64,000 nt of DNA from Bacteroidota bacterium. Lineage in GTDB: Bacteria; Bacteroidota; Bacteroidia; JACCXN01. Below the pieces are notes generated by a model. It did not search any database and was not told the origin of the DNA. It saw nothing but the letters and a program-made list of their open reading frames with translations. Both the position numbers and the translations under genes were made by a program. Shown piece after piece: positions 54,595 through 64,000 of the stretch. Every line of letters begins with the position of its first letter. The stretch's first letter is position 1. Location: contig JACCXN010000004.1 of NCBI GenBank assembly GCA_013696965.1, forward strand, positions 1-64,000, written 5' to 3'.

Positions 54595-55511
54595 TTAACT
54601 CCACTGTTTCAACCGTTCTTATTACCGGAGGAACTGGTTTTATAGGATCCCAGCTTACAAAACTTTTACAAACAGAAGGTTTTCGTGTTACTCACCTAAG
54701 CAGGTCTGTAAGTGGAAAAGAAAAAGTGAAGACTTATGCCTGGGATATAGAGAATGGATATATTGAAAACGGAGCAGTGGAACAAGCTGATTATATTATA
54801 CATCTTGCAGGAGCCAACATTGCCCAAAAGAGATGGACAAAAGAAAGAAAGAAAATAATTATTGACAGCAGGGTTAAATCTGCTGAACTTATCTACAACA
54901 AAGCCTCTAAATCCACAGGAAAATTAAATGCCTTTATTTCTGCCTCAGGTGTAGGTTATTATGGCACTATAACTTCAGAAAAAATATTTAATGAGGATGA
55001 TTCTGCCGGTTCTGATTTTACAGCCTATACATGTAAATTGTGGGAAGAAGCAGCCCTTAGATTTTCAAATCTCGGTATTCGAACAGTTCGGGTAAGAACG
55101 GCAATTGTTTTTGGCACAAATGGTGGTGCTCTACAAAAATTAGCAAATCCTATTAACAATTTCCTGGGAGCTCCTTTAGGCTCGGGAAATCAATATTTCC
55201 CCTGGATACACATTAACGATTTGTGCCGGATTTATTTAAAAGCAATTCAGGATCAAACAATGCAGGGAGTTTATAACGCTGCAGCTCCTTATCATGTAAC
55301 CAATAAGGATTTGACAAAAACTATTGCAAAAGTGCTTCACAAACCTCTAATTTTGCCCAATGTGCCCGCTATTGCCATAAAAATAGTAATGGGAGAATTG
55401 GGTGATGCCATTTTAAAAGGAAGCCGGATATCTTCTGAAAAAATCAGGAAAGCAGGTTTTCATTTTAATTTTCCCGATATAAAAATTGCCTTAGAGGATT
55501 GTTTGAAATAA
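54591..55511 (+). CDS. TIGR01777-family NAD-dependent epimerase (SDR)
   Basis: The 306-aa protein is an extended short-chain dehydrogenase. It has the Rossmann loop [16 protein letters not shown] near the N-terminus, [17 protein letters not shown] (the family signature), SASGVGYYG with the catalytic tyrosine, and [15 protein letters not shown]. The TIGR01777/YfcH group has no firmly established substrate; some members are linked to cell division or sugar metabolism. Its start codon overlaps the end of the glutamate dehydrogenase gene by 4 bp. Confidence 0.9.
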   Translation: MINSTVSTVLITGGTGFIGSQLTKLLQTEGFRVTHLSRSVSGKEKVKTYAWDIENGYIENGAVEQADYIIHLAGANIAQKRWTKERKKIIIDSRVKSAELIYNKASKSTGKLNAFISASGVGYYGTITSEKIFNEDDSAGSDFTAYTCKLWEEAALRFSNLGIRTVRVRTAIVFGTNGGALQKLANPINNFLGAPLGSGNQYFPWIHINDLCRIYLKAIQDQTMQGVYNAAAPYHVTNKDLTKTIAKVLHKPLILPNVPAIAIKIVMGELGDAILKGSRISSEKIRKAGFHFNFPDIKIALEDCLK

Positions 55512-55604
55512 TGGCGTTTTTTCTAAAATAGGCAGACAATTTATTCAAAAACAAAAACAGCTCCCATTACTTTGGCTGGGTATTCAATAAAGTCTTTTAA
55601 ACAG

Positions 55605-56585
55605 TTAAATCTCTCTTGCCATTAGGCTTTCAGCCAAATTAAAAAGATGTTGTTTTTTGCTTTTATCTACTTTTACAGCCTCAAGATTGCTTATTGCTTT
55701 TTGAAAATACTTTTCCATTTCAAATTGTGCAGCTTCTTTAACCTTATATTTTTGAAAAACTTCTAATACCCAGGTAATCTTTTCCATTGAATTTGACGGA
55801 ATGGTAGAAAATAAATATTTAAGCTGCTGCTTGTCCTTTTCATTTGCTTGTTCCAAAGCCTTCAAATAAAGGAAAGTTTTTTTATTTGCAATAATATCTC
55901 CGGCTATTTGTTTTCCGAATTTTTCGGGATCTCCGTATGAATCCAGAATATCATCCTGTAACTGAAAAGCAATACCGATGTTTTTTCCAAATTCCCAAAG
56001 TAGCAAAGCGTCTTGTTCAGGGGCATGAGCTACAATAGCGCCCATTTTTAAACTGGTTCCAAGTAAAACAGCCGTTTTTAATTCTATCATTTTAAGATAC
56101 TCCTCAATATTTGCCTGACTGGTTTCATAATTCATATCCAGTTGTTGGCCTTCACAAACCTCAAGGGCAGTTTTGTTGAATACAGAAAGTAGTTGGTGCA
56201 ATATTTCAGGCTTGTAATGCAACAATAGTTGGTAGGACTTAATCATCATAGCATCGCCTGCTAAAATGGCAACATTAACATTCCATTTCTTATGAACAGT
56301 TTCTTTTTTTCTTCTTATTGGAGCATTATCCATAATATCATCATGGATTAAAGTAAAATTATGCAAAACCTCAACAGCAATGGCAGCATTTATAGCCGAT
56401 TCAACAGGTTTGTCAAATAAATCGCAGGCTAAAAGCACAAGGAGCGGCCGCATTCTTTTCCCACCTAATTTCAACATGTAGGAAAGAGGCTCATATAATT
56501 CACATGGAATTCCATTCAAATTATTGGCATAAAAAACAATTCGCTCCTCTATTTCCAGCTGTAAATTTTGTATTGCCTGTGACAT
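55605..56585 (-). CDS. Polyprenyl diphosphate synthase
   Basis: The 326-aa trans-prenyltransferase elongates allylic diphosphates with isopentenyl diphosphate. The first aspartate-rich motif is in LIHDDIMDNAPIRR (DDxxD), the second in FQLQDDILDSYGD, with GGKRMRPLLVLLA before it and AGDAMMIKSYQLL between them. The product chain length (geranyl/farnesyl to octaprenyl) cannot be told safely; the gene may supply quinone side chains or undecaprenyl precursors. It ends the minus-strand run that starts with MMPL and rfbA, 8 bp after the epimerase gene. Confidence 0.9.
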   Translation of the reverse strand: MSQAIQNLQLEIEERIVFYANNLNGIPCELYEPLSYMLKLGGKRMRPLLVLLACDLFDKPVESAINAAIAVEVLHNFTLIHDDIMDNAPIRRKKETVHKKWNVNVAILAGDAMMIKSYQLLLHYKPEILHQLLSVFNKTALEVCEGQQLDMNYETSQANIEEYLKMIELKTAVLLGTSLKMGAIVAHAPEQDALLLWEFGKNIGIAFQLQDDILDSYGDPEKFGKQIAGDIIANKKTFLYLKALEQANEKDKQQLKYLFSTIPSNSMEKITWVLEVFQKYKVKEAAQFEMEKYFQKAISNLEAVKVDKSKKQHLFNLAESLMAREI

Positions 56586-56593
56586 AGGAAATT

Positions 56594-57529
56594 TCAGAGA
56601 ATATAAGAGGTGTTTTCAATTATTTTTTTCAAACCCTCTTCAAGAGAAACAGGTTCTCTTTTTAATAGAAGTTTCATTTTACTGATATCTGGCTGCCTGC
56701 GAGTCATATCTCCTTCATCAAGAGGATCAAGATGGACAATGCGGGAGGAGGAATTAGCAACTTTAATAATCGTATTTGCCAAATTCAAAATGGTAATTTC
56801 TTTTTCACCACCAACATTTACAACATCATTAATAAATTTATTTTCAACAAATGCATTAATACAAGAATCAATATTGTCATTTATGTAACAAAATGTACGT
56901 GTTTGCATTCCATTGCCATATATGGTAATATCCTTGTTTTTAAGTGCTGCGGCAATAAATTTTGAAACAACAAAGTCTTTGCTTTGCTTTGGCCCATAGG
57001 TATTAAAAAACCTAAAAATGGTATAATCAAGGTTGTATTCTGTTTTGTACGATTTAAGGTAAGCCTCGCCTACATTTTTCACAATGGCATATGGAAGCCG
57101 GGAATTCAAAGGGGTAGTATGTTCATTTTGCGGAAACTCTACAGGTTCGCCATATACTTCTGAAGAAGAGGAATAAAAAACTCTTTTTACTCCGGTGTTT
57201 TTTGATAAATGCAATACGTTTTTTATCCCTGTAATATCATTTAAAACCTTTACCGGATTACTTAAAGTCCTTTTAACGCCAACTAATGCAGCATAATGAA
57301 AAACATAATCAAATTGCCAGGCATAAAAAACTCCTGAAATATCAGTCCACTCATTTATATCGCATTTTATAAAGCGAATATTGCCATGTTCCGAAACGGG
57401 TATTTTATCAATGCTTCCAGTAACAAGGTTATCGGCAATTATTATGAAATTAGCAGGATCCTGTGCTAATTTCTCCGCCAGTGCACTTGGAATAAAACCA
57501 GCCCCGCCTGTAATTAATATTTTAGCCAT
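56594..57529 (-). CDS. NAD-dependent nucleotide-sugar epimerase/dehydratase
   Basis: From the ATG at 57529, which starts MAKILITGGAGFIPSALAEK, the product is 311 aa. A longer frame beginning at 57574 overlaps rfbA and is unlikely. The Rossmann loop has GGAGFIPS, where most relatives have GFIGS. The catalytic SSSEVYG, the tyrosine-lysine pair in LPYAIVKNVGEAYLKSY (YxxxK), and FRFFNTYGPKQ are extended-SDR features. It probably converts an NDP-sugar, for example a dTDP or UDP hexose, for envelope polysaccharide. It follows rfbA by 10 bp, so a shared pathway is likely. Confidence 0.88.
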   Translation of the reverse strand: MAKILITGGAGFIPSALAEKLAQDPANFIIIADNLVTGSIDKIPVSEHGNIRFIKCDINEWTDISGVFYAWQFDYVFHYAALVGVKRTLSNPVKVLNDITGIKNVLHLSKNTGVKRVFYSSSSEVYGEPVEFPQNEHTTPLNSRLPYAIVKNVGEAYLKSYKTEYNLDYTIFRFFNTYGPKQSKDFVVSKFIAAALKNKDITIYGNGMQTRTFCYINDNIDSCINAFVENKFINDVVNVGGEKEITILNLANTIIKVANSSSRIVHLDPLDEGDMTRRQPDISKMKLLLKREPVSLEEGLKKIIENTSYIL

Positions 57530-57539
57530 AATGTATGGA

Positions 57540-58397
57540 TTAAGGCAAATTAAGTAAATAATTGCCATAGCCACTTTTCAGAAGTGGTTGTGCCAGGTTT
57601 AAAAGTTGTTTTTTATTGATAAAATTCATCCTATAGGCTACCTCTTCAATACATCCTATTTTCAGTCCTTGTCTTTCTTCTATTACCTGAACATACTGGC
57701 CTGCTTGCATTAAGGAATGAAAGGTTCCAGTATCAAGCCAGGCTGTCCCCCTGTCTAAAATGGCAACTTTTAAATTGTTGTTTTTTAGGTAATGTTTATT
57801 GACATCCGTTATCTCATACTCCCCTCTGGAACTAGGTTCTAATTTTTTTGCAATTTCAATAACCGAATTATCATAAAAATACAATCCCGGAACAGCAAAA
57901 TTCGATTTAGGTTTTTGTGGTTTTTCTTCAATAGAAATAGCTTTGTTATTTTTATCAAACTCAACTACTCCATATCTTTCAGGATCTGAAACATGGTATG
58001 CAAACACAACTCCGCCATCCGGTTTGGTTATTGATTGAAGCAAAACCGACATTCCTGAACCATAAAAAATATTATCTCCAAGAATTAAGGCAACATTATC
58101 TTTTCCAATAAATTTTTCACCTATAACAAATGCCTGTGCAAGTCCATTGGGTACTTCCTGAACTGCATAAGAAAACTGGCATCCCAAATTTTTTCCATCT
58201 CCCAATAGCTTTTCAAAATTAGGTAAATCTGAAGGTGTAGAAATAATAAGAATTTCATTAATACCAGCCATCATTAAAGTAGAAAGCGGATAATAAATCA
58301 TAGGTTTATCGTAAACCGGCATTAATTGTTTGCTTACAGCTAAGGTTAATGGGTGAAGTCGAGTGCCAGAGCCTCCAGCAAGAATTATTCCTTTCAT
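57540..58397 (-). CDS. rfbA: Glucose-1-phosphate thymidylyltransferase
   Basis: The 285-aa enzyme makes dTDP-glucose from glucose-1-phosphate and dTTP. It has [21 protein letters not shown] at the N-terminus, [27 protein letters not shown], the [21 protein letters not shown] segment, and [14 protein letters not shown]. The length fits RfbA/RmlA (about 290 aa). It is the first sugar gene in the minus-strand run and is followed by an epimerase. No rfbB, C or D is present in this window. Confidence 0.94.
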   Translation of the reverse strand: MKGIILAGGSGTRLHPLTLAVSKQLMPVYDKPMIYYPLSTLMMAGINEILIISTPSDLPNFEKLLGDGKNLGCQFSYAVQEVPNGLAQAFVIGEKFIGKDNVALILGDNIFYGSGMSVLLQSITKPDGGVVFAYHVSDPERYGVVEFDKNNKAISIEEKPQKPKSNFAVPGLYFYDNSVIEIAKKLEPSSRGEYEITDVNKHYLKNNNLKVAILDRGTAWLDTGTFHSLMQAGQYVQVIEERQGLKIGCIEEVAYRMNFINKKQLLNLAQPLLKSGYGNYLLNLP

Positions 58398-58458
58398 TTA
58401 TTGATTTAATGTAAGTTACAGACAGTTATAATGAGAAAATGAGTAAACATTATTGATT

Positions 58459-60870
58459 CTAAAACACTTTTGGGACATTTGGATCACTGGTATCTCCAAT
58501 AACCAAATCTTTGAGTTCAATATCTTCCTCCTCGTCAATAATTTGTACTAATGGTTCCTTAAAAGCCTTAGTAGTTAAGGATTTTTCCAATGAAAGCAAC
58601 AAACAAGGCAAAACAATAAGATTTGAAAGCATAGCAACAAAAAGGGTAACTGCTACAAGGATACCAAGGGCTACTGTTCCACCAAAATTAGAAACGGAAA
58701 ATATGCCAAAACCGAAAAACAAAACAATAGAGGTATAGATCATACTAACTCCTGATTCCCTTAAGGCAGCAATAACGGAATCTTTAATATTCCATTTCAA
58801 CACTTTAAGCTCCTGCCGGTATTTGGCCAGGTAATGTATTGTATCATCCACAGAAATTCCAAAAGCAATACTGAAAACCAAAATAGTTGAAGGTTTTATT
58901 GCTATTCCAAAATATCCCATAAGTCCTGCGGTAACCAATAAAGGTATAAAGTTAGGCACAAGTGAAACAAAAACCATTCGATAGGATGAAAACAAAAAGG
59001 CCATAAGAATAGAAATGACTACAATTGCCAGTGCCAAACTTGTAAAAAGATTTTTAACCAAAAAATTTGTGCCTTTCAAAAACACGATACTGTTACCAGT
59101 TAACACAACATCGAATTTTTCAGGATCAAAAATAGAATCAATGCGTGGTTTTATATCATTCTTAATCACCTGCATTTTTTTTGTGCCAATATCCGCCATT
59201 TGAACGCTAACGCGGGTATAGCGTTTTGTAGAGTCAATAAATGTTCTTAATATATTTTCTTTTGCACCCGTTTTTGCAGTAAAATAAGGGGCTAAAAAGC
59301 TTTTTTCCATATCACTTGGTAAGCTGTATCTATCAGGGCTTCCATTGTAATAGGCCTGTTTGGAAAATTTAACAACTTCTGCCATTGAAACAGGCTTAGA
59401 AAATTCAGGATAAGATGAAATAAGATCCTGTAACTGGTCAATTTTTTTTAGTGTGGATATTTGACTTGCCGCTCCTGGTTTTTTAGCATCAATTGATATC
59501 TCAAAGGGCATTACTCCGCTAAAATTTTCCTGGAAAAACATTAGATCAACAACAATTGGATCGTGTATAGGAAGGTCATCCACAATGTTTCCTGTTGTTT
59601 GAATTTTTGTTATTCCATTTATTGCTAAAGCAATGGCTATAGCAGATACTATGTAAACAGTTTTACGGTATCCAGTTACAATCACAACAAACCGTTCAAC
59701 AAGATTGAAAATTAATTTGTTTTCAAGGTGTTTGGTATTCTTCTCGTTTGGGGGAGGAAAATAACTGAATATGATTGGTATAAGCAACAATGACAATACA
59801 AAAACACACAGTATGTTAATGGAGGCTACAATTCCGAATTCCTGCAGAATTCGGCTGTTAGTAACAATAAATGCAGCAAATCCAAGGGCTGTTGTTGTAT
59901 TAGTAAGTAAAGTAGCTCCTCCAATTTTTTGGATAGATCGAATTAGCGCTTTGGCCTGATTTCCGTGTATTTTATATTCCCTGTGGTACTTGTTTAACAT
60001 AAAAATGCAATTGGGAATACCAATAACAATAATTAAAGGAGGGATAAGGGCAAGAAGTATGGTAATTCTAAAATCAAAAATAGCTACAGTCCCGAGGGAA
60101 TAAATTACACCAATGGCAACTACCATCATGGAAAAAAGAGTAATTTTAATTGAGCGGAAAAACAGAAATAGAATAAAAGCGGTCACAAAAATTGCAAGAA
60201 GGATAAACAATTTTAATTCGGCCGCAACTTTTGTTGTCATGTTGCTGCGAATGTATGGCAAGCCAGAGTAGTGAAGATCCAAACCGGCAGCTGTTGCTTC
60301 CTGATGAATAATCTCTTTTAACTCAAGCATGAACTTATCTCTTTGAGCAGAATTAACTATTTTTTTATCAATTGAAACCGCCATTAAGGTTGCTCCTGAG
60401 GATTCATTATAAATCCTACCATTGTAAAACGGAAGCGAGAAAATAATTTCTTTCAGGCTGTCTAATTCCTCTTGTGTTGTTGGTGCTTGTTTTACAACGG
60501 GTAAAAAATCAAATTTCTTTATTGAATCATTTTTACTGAGATTGTAAATATGAGCAAGGGATATAACTTCATCTACTCCCTCTATTGCTTTTAATCGATT
60601 TCCAAGATTATACCAGGAAATGAATTTATCCAGTTTAAAGAGATCAGGTTCTTTAAGGCCAATGGCAAGGATATTTCCATCTTCACCAAAGCGGTTTTTA
60701 AAGTCCTCGTAATCAATTAGGGTTGGATCATCCGAAGGTAAAAGCTTTAGAAATTCATAGTCCATTCTTACTGTTGATGCCTTATAGGCCATAAAACCTG
60801 TAAAAAGACCCAAGAGAATCAGAATAGAAACTCTGTTACGTAAAATTAAACTACAAATCGTTCCCCACAT
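58459..60870 (-). CDS. MMPL/RND-family transporter
   Basis: The 803-aa inner-membrane protein has an N-terminal helix (about 12-30), a large periplasmic loop (30-215), and five helices with an SSD-like region (about 215-375: GGATLLTNTTTALGFAAF). A central soluble-loop helix (about 400), a second periplasmic loop (about 425-600) and a second five-helix block (605-760, SIAFGISVDDTIHYLAKY) follow. These are the signatures of the MMPL branch of RND transporters, which export lipids or hopanoid/carotenoid-like molecules. The substrate is unknown. It lies 61 bp upstream of rfbA on the same strand. Confidence 0.9.
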   Translation of the reverse strand: MWGTICSLILRNRVSILILLGLFTGFMAYKASTVRMDYEFLKLLPSDDPTLIDYEDFKNRFGEDGNILAIGLKEPDLFKLDKFISWYNLGNRLKAIEGVDEVISLAHIYNLSKNDSIKKFDFLPVVKQAPTTQEELDSLKEIIFSLPFYNGRIYNESSGATLMAVSIDKKIVNSAQRDKFMLELKEIIHQEATAAGLDLHYSGLPYIRSNMTTKVAAELKLFILLAIFVTAFILFLFFRSIKITLFSMMVVAIGVIYSLGTVAIFDFRITILLALIPPLIIVIGIPNCIFMLNKYHREYKIHGNQAKALIRSIQKIGGATLLTNTTTALGFAAFIVTNSRILQEFGIVASINILCVFVLSLLLIPIIFSYFPPPNEKNTKHLENKLIFNLVERFVVIVTGYRKTVYIVSAIAIALAINGITKIQTTGNIVDDLPIHDPIVVDLMFFQENFSGVMPFEISIDAKKPGAASQISTLKKIDQLQDLISSYPEFSKPVSMAEVVKFSKQAYYNGSPDRYSLPSDMEKSFLAPYFTAKTGAKENILRTFIDSTKRYTRVSVQMADIGTKKMQVIKNDIKPRIDSIFDPEKFDVVLTGNSIVFLKGTNFLVKNLFTSLALAIVVISILMAFLFSSYRMVFVSLVPNFIPLLVTAGLMGYFGIAIKPSTILVFSIAFGISVDDTIHYLAKYRQELKVLKWNIKDSVIAALRESGVSMIYTSIVLFFGFGIFSVSNFGGTVALGILVAVTLFVAMLSNLIVLPCLLLSLEKSLTTKAFKEPLVQIIDEEEDIELKDLVIGDTSDPNVPKVF

Positions 60871-61065
60871 AAAGTATTAGTATCAAAAACAATTGTCGAA
60901 ATTATGAACTTATTAAGGAATATCAAAATAAAACAATGACAGCCAGTACTAAAAAAGGTGTAAAATAAAGACGCTTTAACCGACTATGCTTTTTATCAAA
61001 ATAAAAAAACAAACGCAAAAGGACTGATAATAGTACAAGTACGGCCGTTTTATAAAAATTAATTG

Positions 61066-61073
61066 TATTTTTG
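61066..61073 (+). promoter_or_regulatory. Candidate -7 box
   Basis: TATTTTTG matches TAnnTTTG. It lies only 2 bases before an ATG at 61076 but 38 bases before the ATG at 61112, which favours the latter as the start of the gene. No clear -33 is seen. Confidence 0.35.
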
Positions 61074-61111
61074 GAATGAGATTTGTAAAACCCCTGGTCA
61101 AAACAATTTTT

Positions 61112-62401
61112 ATGAATAATTTTATTTTTAGTTCCGCTAAAAGCCTTTTTGTACCTTCTAATAGCTGCAAACAAATAAACTCAGTAACCTGTTTTCCAGG
61201 CAAACATTTTAGAAAAGCCACCACTGGTTTTAATTCAGCATTCGTTGTTTTAATGCTAATGCTGTCATTTTCTTCTTGCATATCATCCAAAAAACACATG
61301 GACAGAGGGCAATATGATATAGCAATTACAAAGTCTGTAAAAAAATTAAAGAAAAACCGGAATAATGAGAAACACATGCTGATTCTGGAAAAATCATATA
61401 ACCTGGCCAATGAAAGGGATAAGGAAAGGGTAGGGTTTCTGAAGCTGGAAGGCAATCCAGATATTTGGGATGATGTTTACCAATCCTTTTTAAGCTTAAA
61501 AGGAAGACAGGCAAGAGTAAAACCAGTTATGCCACTAAAAGTGCCTAGTACGGGTAGAGTAATTTCATTTGATTTTGTTAATTATGATGAAGAAATAATA
61601 AATGCAAAAAGGAAAGCTGCGGAATTTTACTACGTTCGTGGCACTTTGCTCCTGGAAAATGGCAGCAAGGAAAATGCCAGGTCTGCTTATAATGATTTCA
61701 AAAACGTACAGAAATTTTTTTCTGATTATAAAGATTTGAACCAGCAAATAAATAAGGCCCTGGATATAGGAACAAGTCATGTGGCCTTTAAAATGCAAAA
61801 TGCAAGCGGTATTCCTTTGCCCTTAGCTTTTGAAGAAGATTTAACAAAAATAAGCCTTAATGATTTAAATGGGCAATGGGTGAAATTTCATACCATTATT
61901 GAAAAAAACGCCTTCTACGATTATACTGTAAAGGTAAATATAAGAATGATTGATATTAGTCCGGAGGGATTAAAGGAAGTTCATTTTATTGAGACAAAAG
62001 ATGTGCAAGATGGATTTCAATACCTTTTGGATAAAAATGGAAATGTAATGAAAGACAGCCTGGGCAATGATATGAAGGCACCAAAATATAAAACCATAAC
62101 GTGCAACCTTATTGAAACACAACAGAAAAAAACAGCAAGAATAGCAGGAACAATTGATTTTATAGATAACCATACCGGACAATTATTAAAAAGCGATCCA
62201 ATTGCTTCCGATGTCTTTTTTGACCATATCTCACTAATAGCAATTGGAGACCTAAATGCACTAAAGCCAGAAACAAAAAAAATGATTGGAATAAAACCAA
62301 TGCCTTTCCCTCCAAACCCTGAAATGATAATGCAATGCGGAAATATTATGAAGGGGATGACAAAAAATATTTTGGTGAACAACCAGAGGCTTTTAAATTA
62401 A
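61112..62401 (+). CDS. Putative exported lipoprotein of unknown function
   Basis: From the ATG at 61112 the product is 429 aa. An unusual 40-residue hydrophilic lead precedes a hydrophobic stretch ending in a lipobox (FSSC, Cys56), so the real start may be elsewhere. The mature part is basic and helical near the N-terminus (DIAITKSVKKLKKNRNNEKHMLILEKSYNLA, TPR-like), then beta-rich. A hydrophobic C-terminal region with FFDHISLIAIGDLNAL follows. It is likely surface- or periplasm-exposed. An in-frame ATG at 61076 gives 441 aa but lies within the candidate promoter. Family unknown. Confidence 0.7.
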   Translation: MNNFIFSSAKSLFVPSNSCKQINSVTCFPGKHFRKATTGFNSAFVVLMLMLSFSSCISSKKHMDRGQYDIAITKSVKKLKKNRNNEKHMLILEKSYNLANERDKERVGFLKLEGNPDIWDDVYQSFLSLKGRQARVKPVMPLKVPSTGRVISFDFVNYDEEIINAKRKAAEFYYVRGTLLLENGSKENARSAYNDFKNVQKFFSDYKDLNQQINKALDIGTSHVAFKMQNASGIPLPLAFEEDLTKISLNDLNGQWVKFHTIIEKNAFYDYTVKVNIRMIDISPEGLKEVHFIETKDVQDGFQYLLDKNGNVMKDSLGNDMKAPKYKTITCNLIETQQKKTARIAGTIDFIDNHTGQLLKSDPIASDVFFDHISLIAIGDLNALKPETKKMIGIKPMPFPPNPEMIMQCGNIMKGMTKNILVNNQRLLN

Positions 62402-62535
62402 TTTATGTTTGTATTTGGGCAAAAACAATGAAGGAACTTTTAAATTTACAGGACGCTTTTAACTTATAAAATAACCAGCGCAGATTTAATTTAAGAAAAG
62501 CAAACTTTTTAAAAAAATTATTTTGCCTTGGTTTT

Positions 62536-62565
62536 TTTGGTCGATTAAATTAATCCTTACATTTG
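62536..62565 (+). promoter_or_regulatory. Candidate Bacteroidota-type promoter
   Basis: TTTG (62536-62539), an 18-base spacer and TACATTTG (62558-62565) match the -33/-7 consensus. The ATG of the lipoprotein gene lies 31 bases downstream. Confidence 0.55.
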
Positions 62566-62595
62566 AGGTAATAATTCATTTATCTCCCAAATATT

Positions 62596-63489
62596 ATGAA
62601 ACTTAAATTTAGAACCATCCTAATTCTTCATTTTAGCTTTTTGATTTTATTGGTAAATAGTTGCAAGACGGAAGTACCGGACACTTCAGCTGATTCTGAA
62701 TCTATTGTTACAGAGGAAGTAGAGACTGATAATACAGGAAGTATTTTTTATTCAATTCCATCTCCAATGGAGTTGGGGGCTTTGTTGCATCGTGCAGGAG
62801 TATCATACAATAGTGAGTTATTAAATCCTACCGACAAGGCATCTCAATATATTGGCACATCAAGCAAGGCACTTAATTTAGGTGTATATGTAGCTGATTT
62901 AAGTTATACAACAGCATCAAACAAGATGCAAGAATCCATGAATTATTTAAACAGTGCACGAATTCTTTCTGAAGAACTTGGATTAAAATCATTTTCTGGA
63001 GAAATGATGCTGGAAATAGAAAAAAACCTGGACAAAAAAGATGAATTAATAAAATTGGTTTCAGAGGCATATCAATCCTCGAATGAAACACTTACTGAAA
63101 ATGACAGGGAAACGATTTCTATTTTGGCAATTACAGGGGGCTGGATTGAAGGAATTTATATAGGAACCCAAATTGCAAAAACAAATGCAAACAATTCGGG
63201 AATTATTAAAATGATAGCCGAACAAAGAACAACCTTGGATAATCTTATTTCACAAATGAAACCCCACAAATCCAATTTAGCAATAGGGTCATTATTAAAC
63301 TCCCTAAATGATTTAAAGAAAATTTATGATGAAACACCTGTTGGCGAAGCCAGTGCAGAGATAGACGTAAGGGAAGGCTCTAACCAAATCACCATTGGCG
63401 GGACTTCCGGTTTTTCACTTTCTGATGATCAATTTTCAAGAATAACAAAAACGGTTGATGAAATAAGAACGAGTATTGTTAAAATATAA
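62596..63489 (+). CDS. Lipoprotein of unknown function, helical
   Basis: The 297-aa product has a lipoprotein signal peptide with lipobox LVNSC (Cys23) and an acidic Ser/Thr-rich stalk (about 25-50). An all-helical domain follows (SPMELGALLHRAGVSYNSE, LNLGVYVADLSYTTASNKM, GGWIEGIYIGTQIAK), with a second helical bundle to the end. It is probably anchored in the outer membrane, facing the periplasm. A good promoter lies upstream, and the next small secreted-protein gene starts 28 bp after its stop. Family not recognised. Confidence 0.8.
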   Translation: MKLKFRTILILHFSFLILLVNSCKTEVPDTSADSESIVTEEVETDNTGSIFYSIPSPMELGALLHRAGVSYNSELLNPTDKASQYIGTSSKALNLGVYVADLSYTTASNKMQESMNYLNSARILSEELGLKSFSGEMMLEIEKNLDKKDELIKLVSEAYQSSNETLTENDRETISILAITGGWIEGIYIGTQIAKTNANNSGIIKMIAEQRTTLDNLISQMKPHKSNLAIGSLLNSLNDLKKIYDETPVGEASAEIDVREGSNQITIGGTSGFSLSDDQFSRITKTVDEIRTSIVKI

Positions 63490-63517
63490 GCCCAATAACC
63501 TAATAATAAATCAAAAC

Positions 63518-63958
63518 ATGAAAACAACCCTCACCTTTAAAAAAAGTATAATTGTACTTCTGTTTGCATTGCCTTTATCGGTATTTGCCCAATGCAATTC
63601 GTTTATGAAACTTAAATGCAATCCTATTTTAAAACCCTATTTGAGTAGCGGACAAGTTTTTAATTCCACTTTATTATCAGAAGACAAAGCTAAACTTCTT
63701 CTTACTTTTTATGAAGGAATGAATTATAGAATAGTTGTATGCAGCCAACCCGAACTTGGAAATGTTCAAATGAGGCTTAAGGACGGAAAAAACAAAATTG
63801 TTTTCACAGGTTCTGTTCAAGAATCAAATTTTTGGGATCTAAAAGTTGATGCTACACAGGTTATGACTATTGAAGTATTGACACCAGTCCTGGAAAATAC
63901 TGAAAGTATGGTAAAAAGCGGTTGTGTTTCACTTATGGTAGGTTTTAAGCCCTACTAA
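63518..63958 (+). CDS. Small secreted protein of unknown function
   Basis: From the ATG at 63518 (AAAACATGAAAACAACC context) the product is 146 aa with a signal peptide ending VFAQ. An earlier in-frame ATG at 63476 overlaps the previous gene and adds a poor N-terminus. The mature part has three or four cysteines (CNSFMKLKC near the start, VVCSQPELG, SGCVSLMVG near the end), probably disulfide-bonded, and strand-like segments. It may form an operon with the lipoprotein gene 28 bp upstream. Family not recognised. Confidence 0.75.
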   Translation: MKTTLTFKKSIIVLLFALPLSVFAQCNSFMKLKCNPILKPYLSSGQVFNSTLLSEDKAKLLLTFYEGMNYRIVVCSQPELGNVQMRLKDGKNKIVFTGSVQESNFWDLKVDATQVMTIEVLTPVLENTESMVKSGCVSLMVGFKPY

Positions 63959-64000
63959 TTAAATTGCTTGAAATAAATCATGTGCTTTTTCACGAATGTT

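Noticed and set aside
57530-57574. Earlier start of the epimerase, overlapping rfbA
   Set aside because: The added residues are unrelated to the family, and the Rossmann motif begins right after the ATG at 57529.
1-64000. tRNA and rRNA genes
   Set aside because: I looked for GTTCGA-type T-loops and CCA-ended cloverleafs by eye and found none. A covariance search was not possible, so small RNAs may be missed.

Overview
The window looks like a chromosomal segment of an AT-rich member of the Bacteroidota. The evidence is a type IX secretion (T9SS) sorting domain, PorT-like barrels, DUF1573 and DUF4199 proteins, a hybrid-sensor-like Reg_prop protein, candidate promoters of the TAnnTTTG type, few Shine-Dalgarno sites and several TTG starts. 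No rRNA, tRNA or CRISPR array was seen.

Layout. 1-2400 is accessory DNA: two identical 125-bp attC-like sites bracket a 672-bp integron-type gene cassette with one small membrane-protein gene, followed by a small conserved ORF and a decayed IS3-family element. 2400-8400 holds a PorT-like barrel, a repeat-rich spacer, a large catalase with a C-terminal DJ-1 domain, and an MscS channel. 8400-14700 holds a PLP decarboxylase, an aldehyde dehydrogenase with a GNAT acetyltransferase, a DUF1573 protein and an S41 C-terminal protease. 15000-28700 is rich in signalling: a periplasmic two-propeller receptor fused to an adenylate cyclase and an HD domain, UspA, a single-domain response regulator, a sigma-54 activator and a soluble histidine kinase, with an AsmA/DUF748 protein and a YihY protein between them. 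28700-37400 holds DUF4199, a POTRA/barrel protein, the ferredoxin-dependent 2-oxoacid oxidoreductase KorAB, a TPR protein and a membrane histidine kinase.

37400-41750 is a second accessory patch. It has a RAYT (REP-associated tyrosine transposase) gene flanked by inverted repeats, at least two decayed RAYT copies, a T9SS cargo gene, a truncated secreted-protein gene and an OmpA lipoprotein. From 41750 to the end the window is mostly core genome: a second MscS, the heme genes hemA - hemC/hemD fusion - hemB, a GT39-like glycosyltransferase, 2-oxoglutarate dehydrogenase E2 and E1, glutamate dehydrogenase with a TIGR01777 epimerase, a minus-strand run of MMPL transporter, rfbA, epimerase and polyprenyl synthase, and three envelope proteins of unknown function.

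Themes. Carbon flow at 2-oxoglutarate is covered three ways (SucAB, a KorAB-type enzyme, and glutamate dehydrogenase). The heme genes form a compact operon with a phased direct-repeat block upstream. The most unusual items are the integrase-less cassette with matching circle-junction ends, the propeller-cyclase-HD fusion, the RAYT repeat family in successive stages of decay, and a roughly 95-bp leader repeat shared by two unrelated genes that ends exactly at their start codons.
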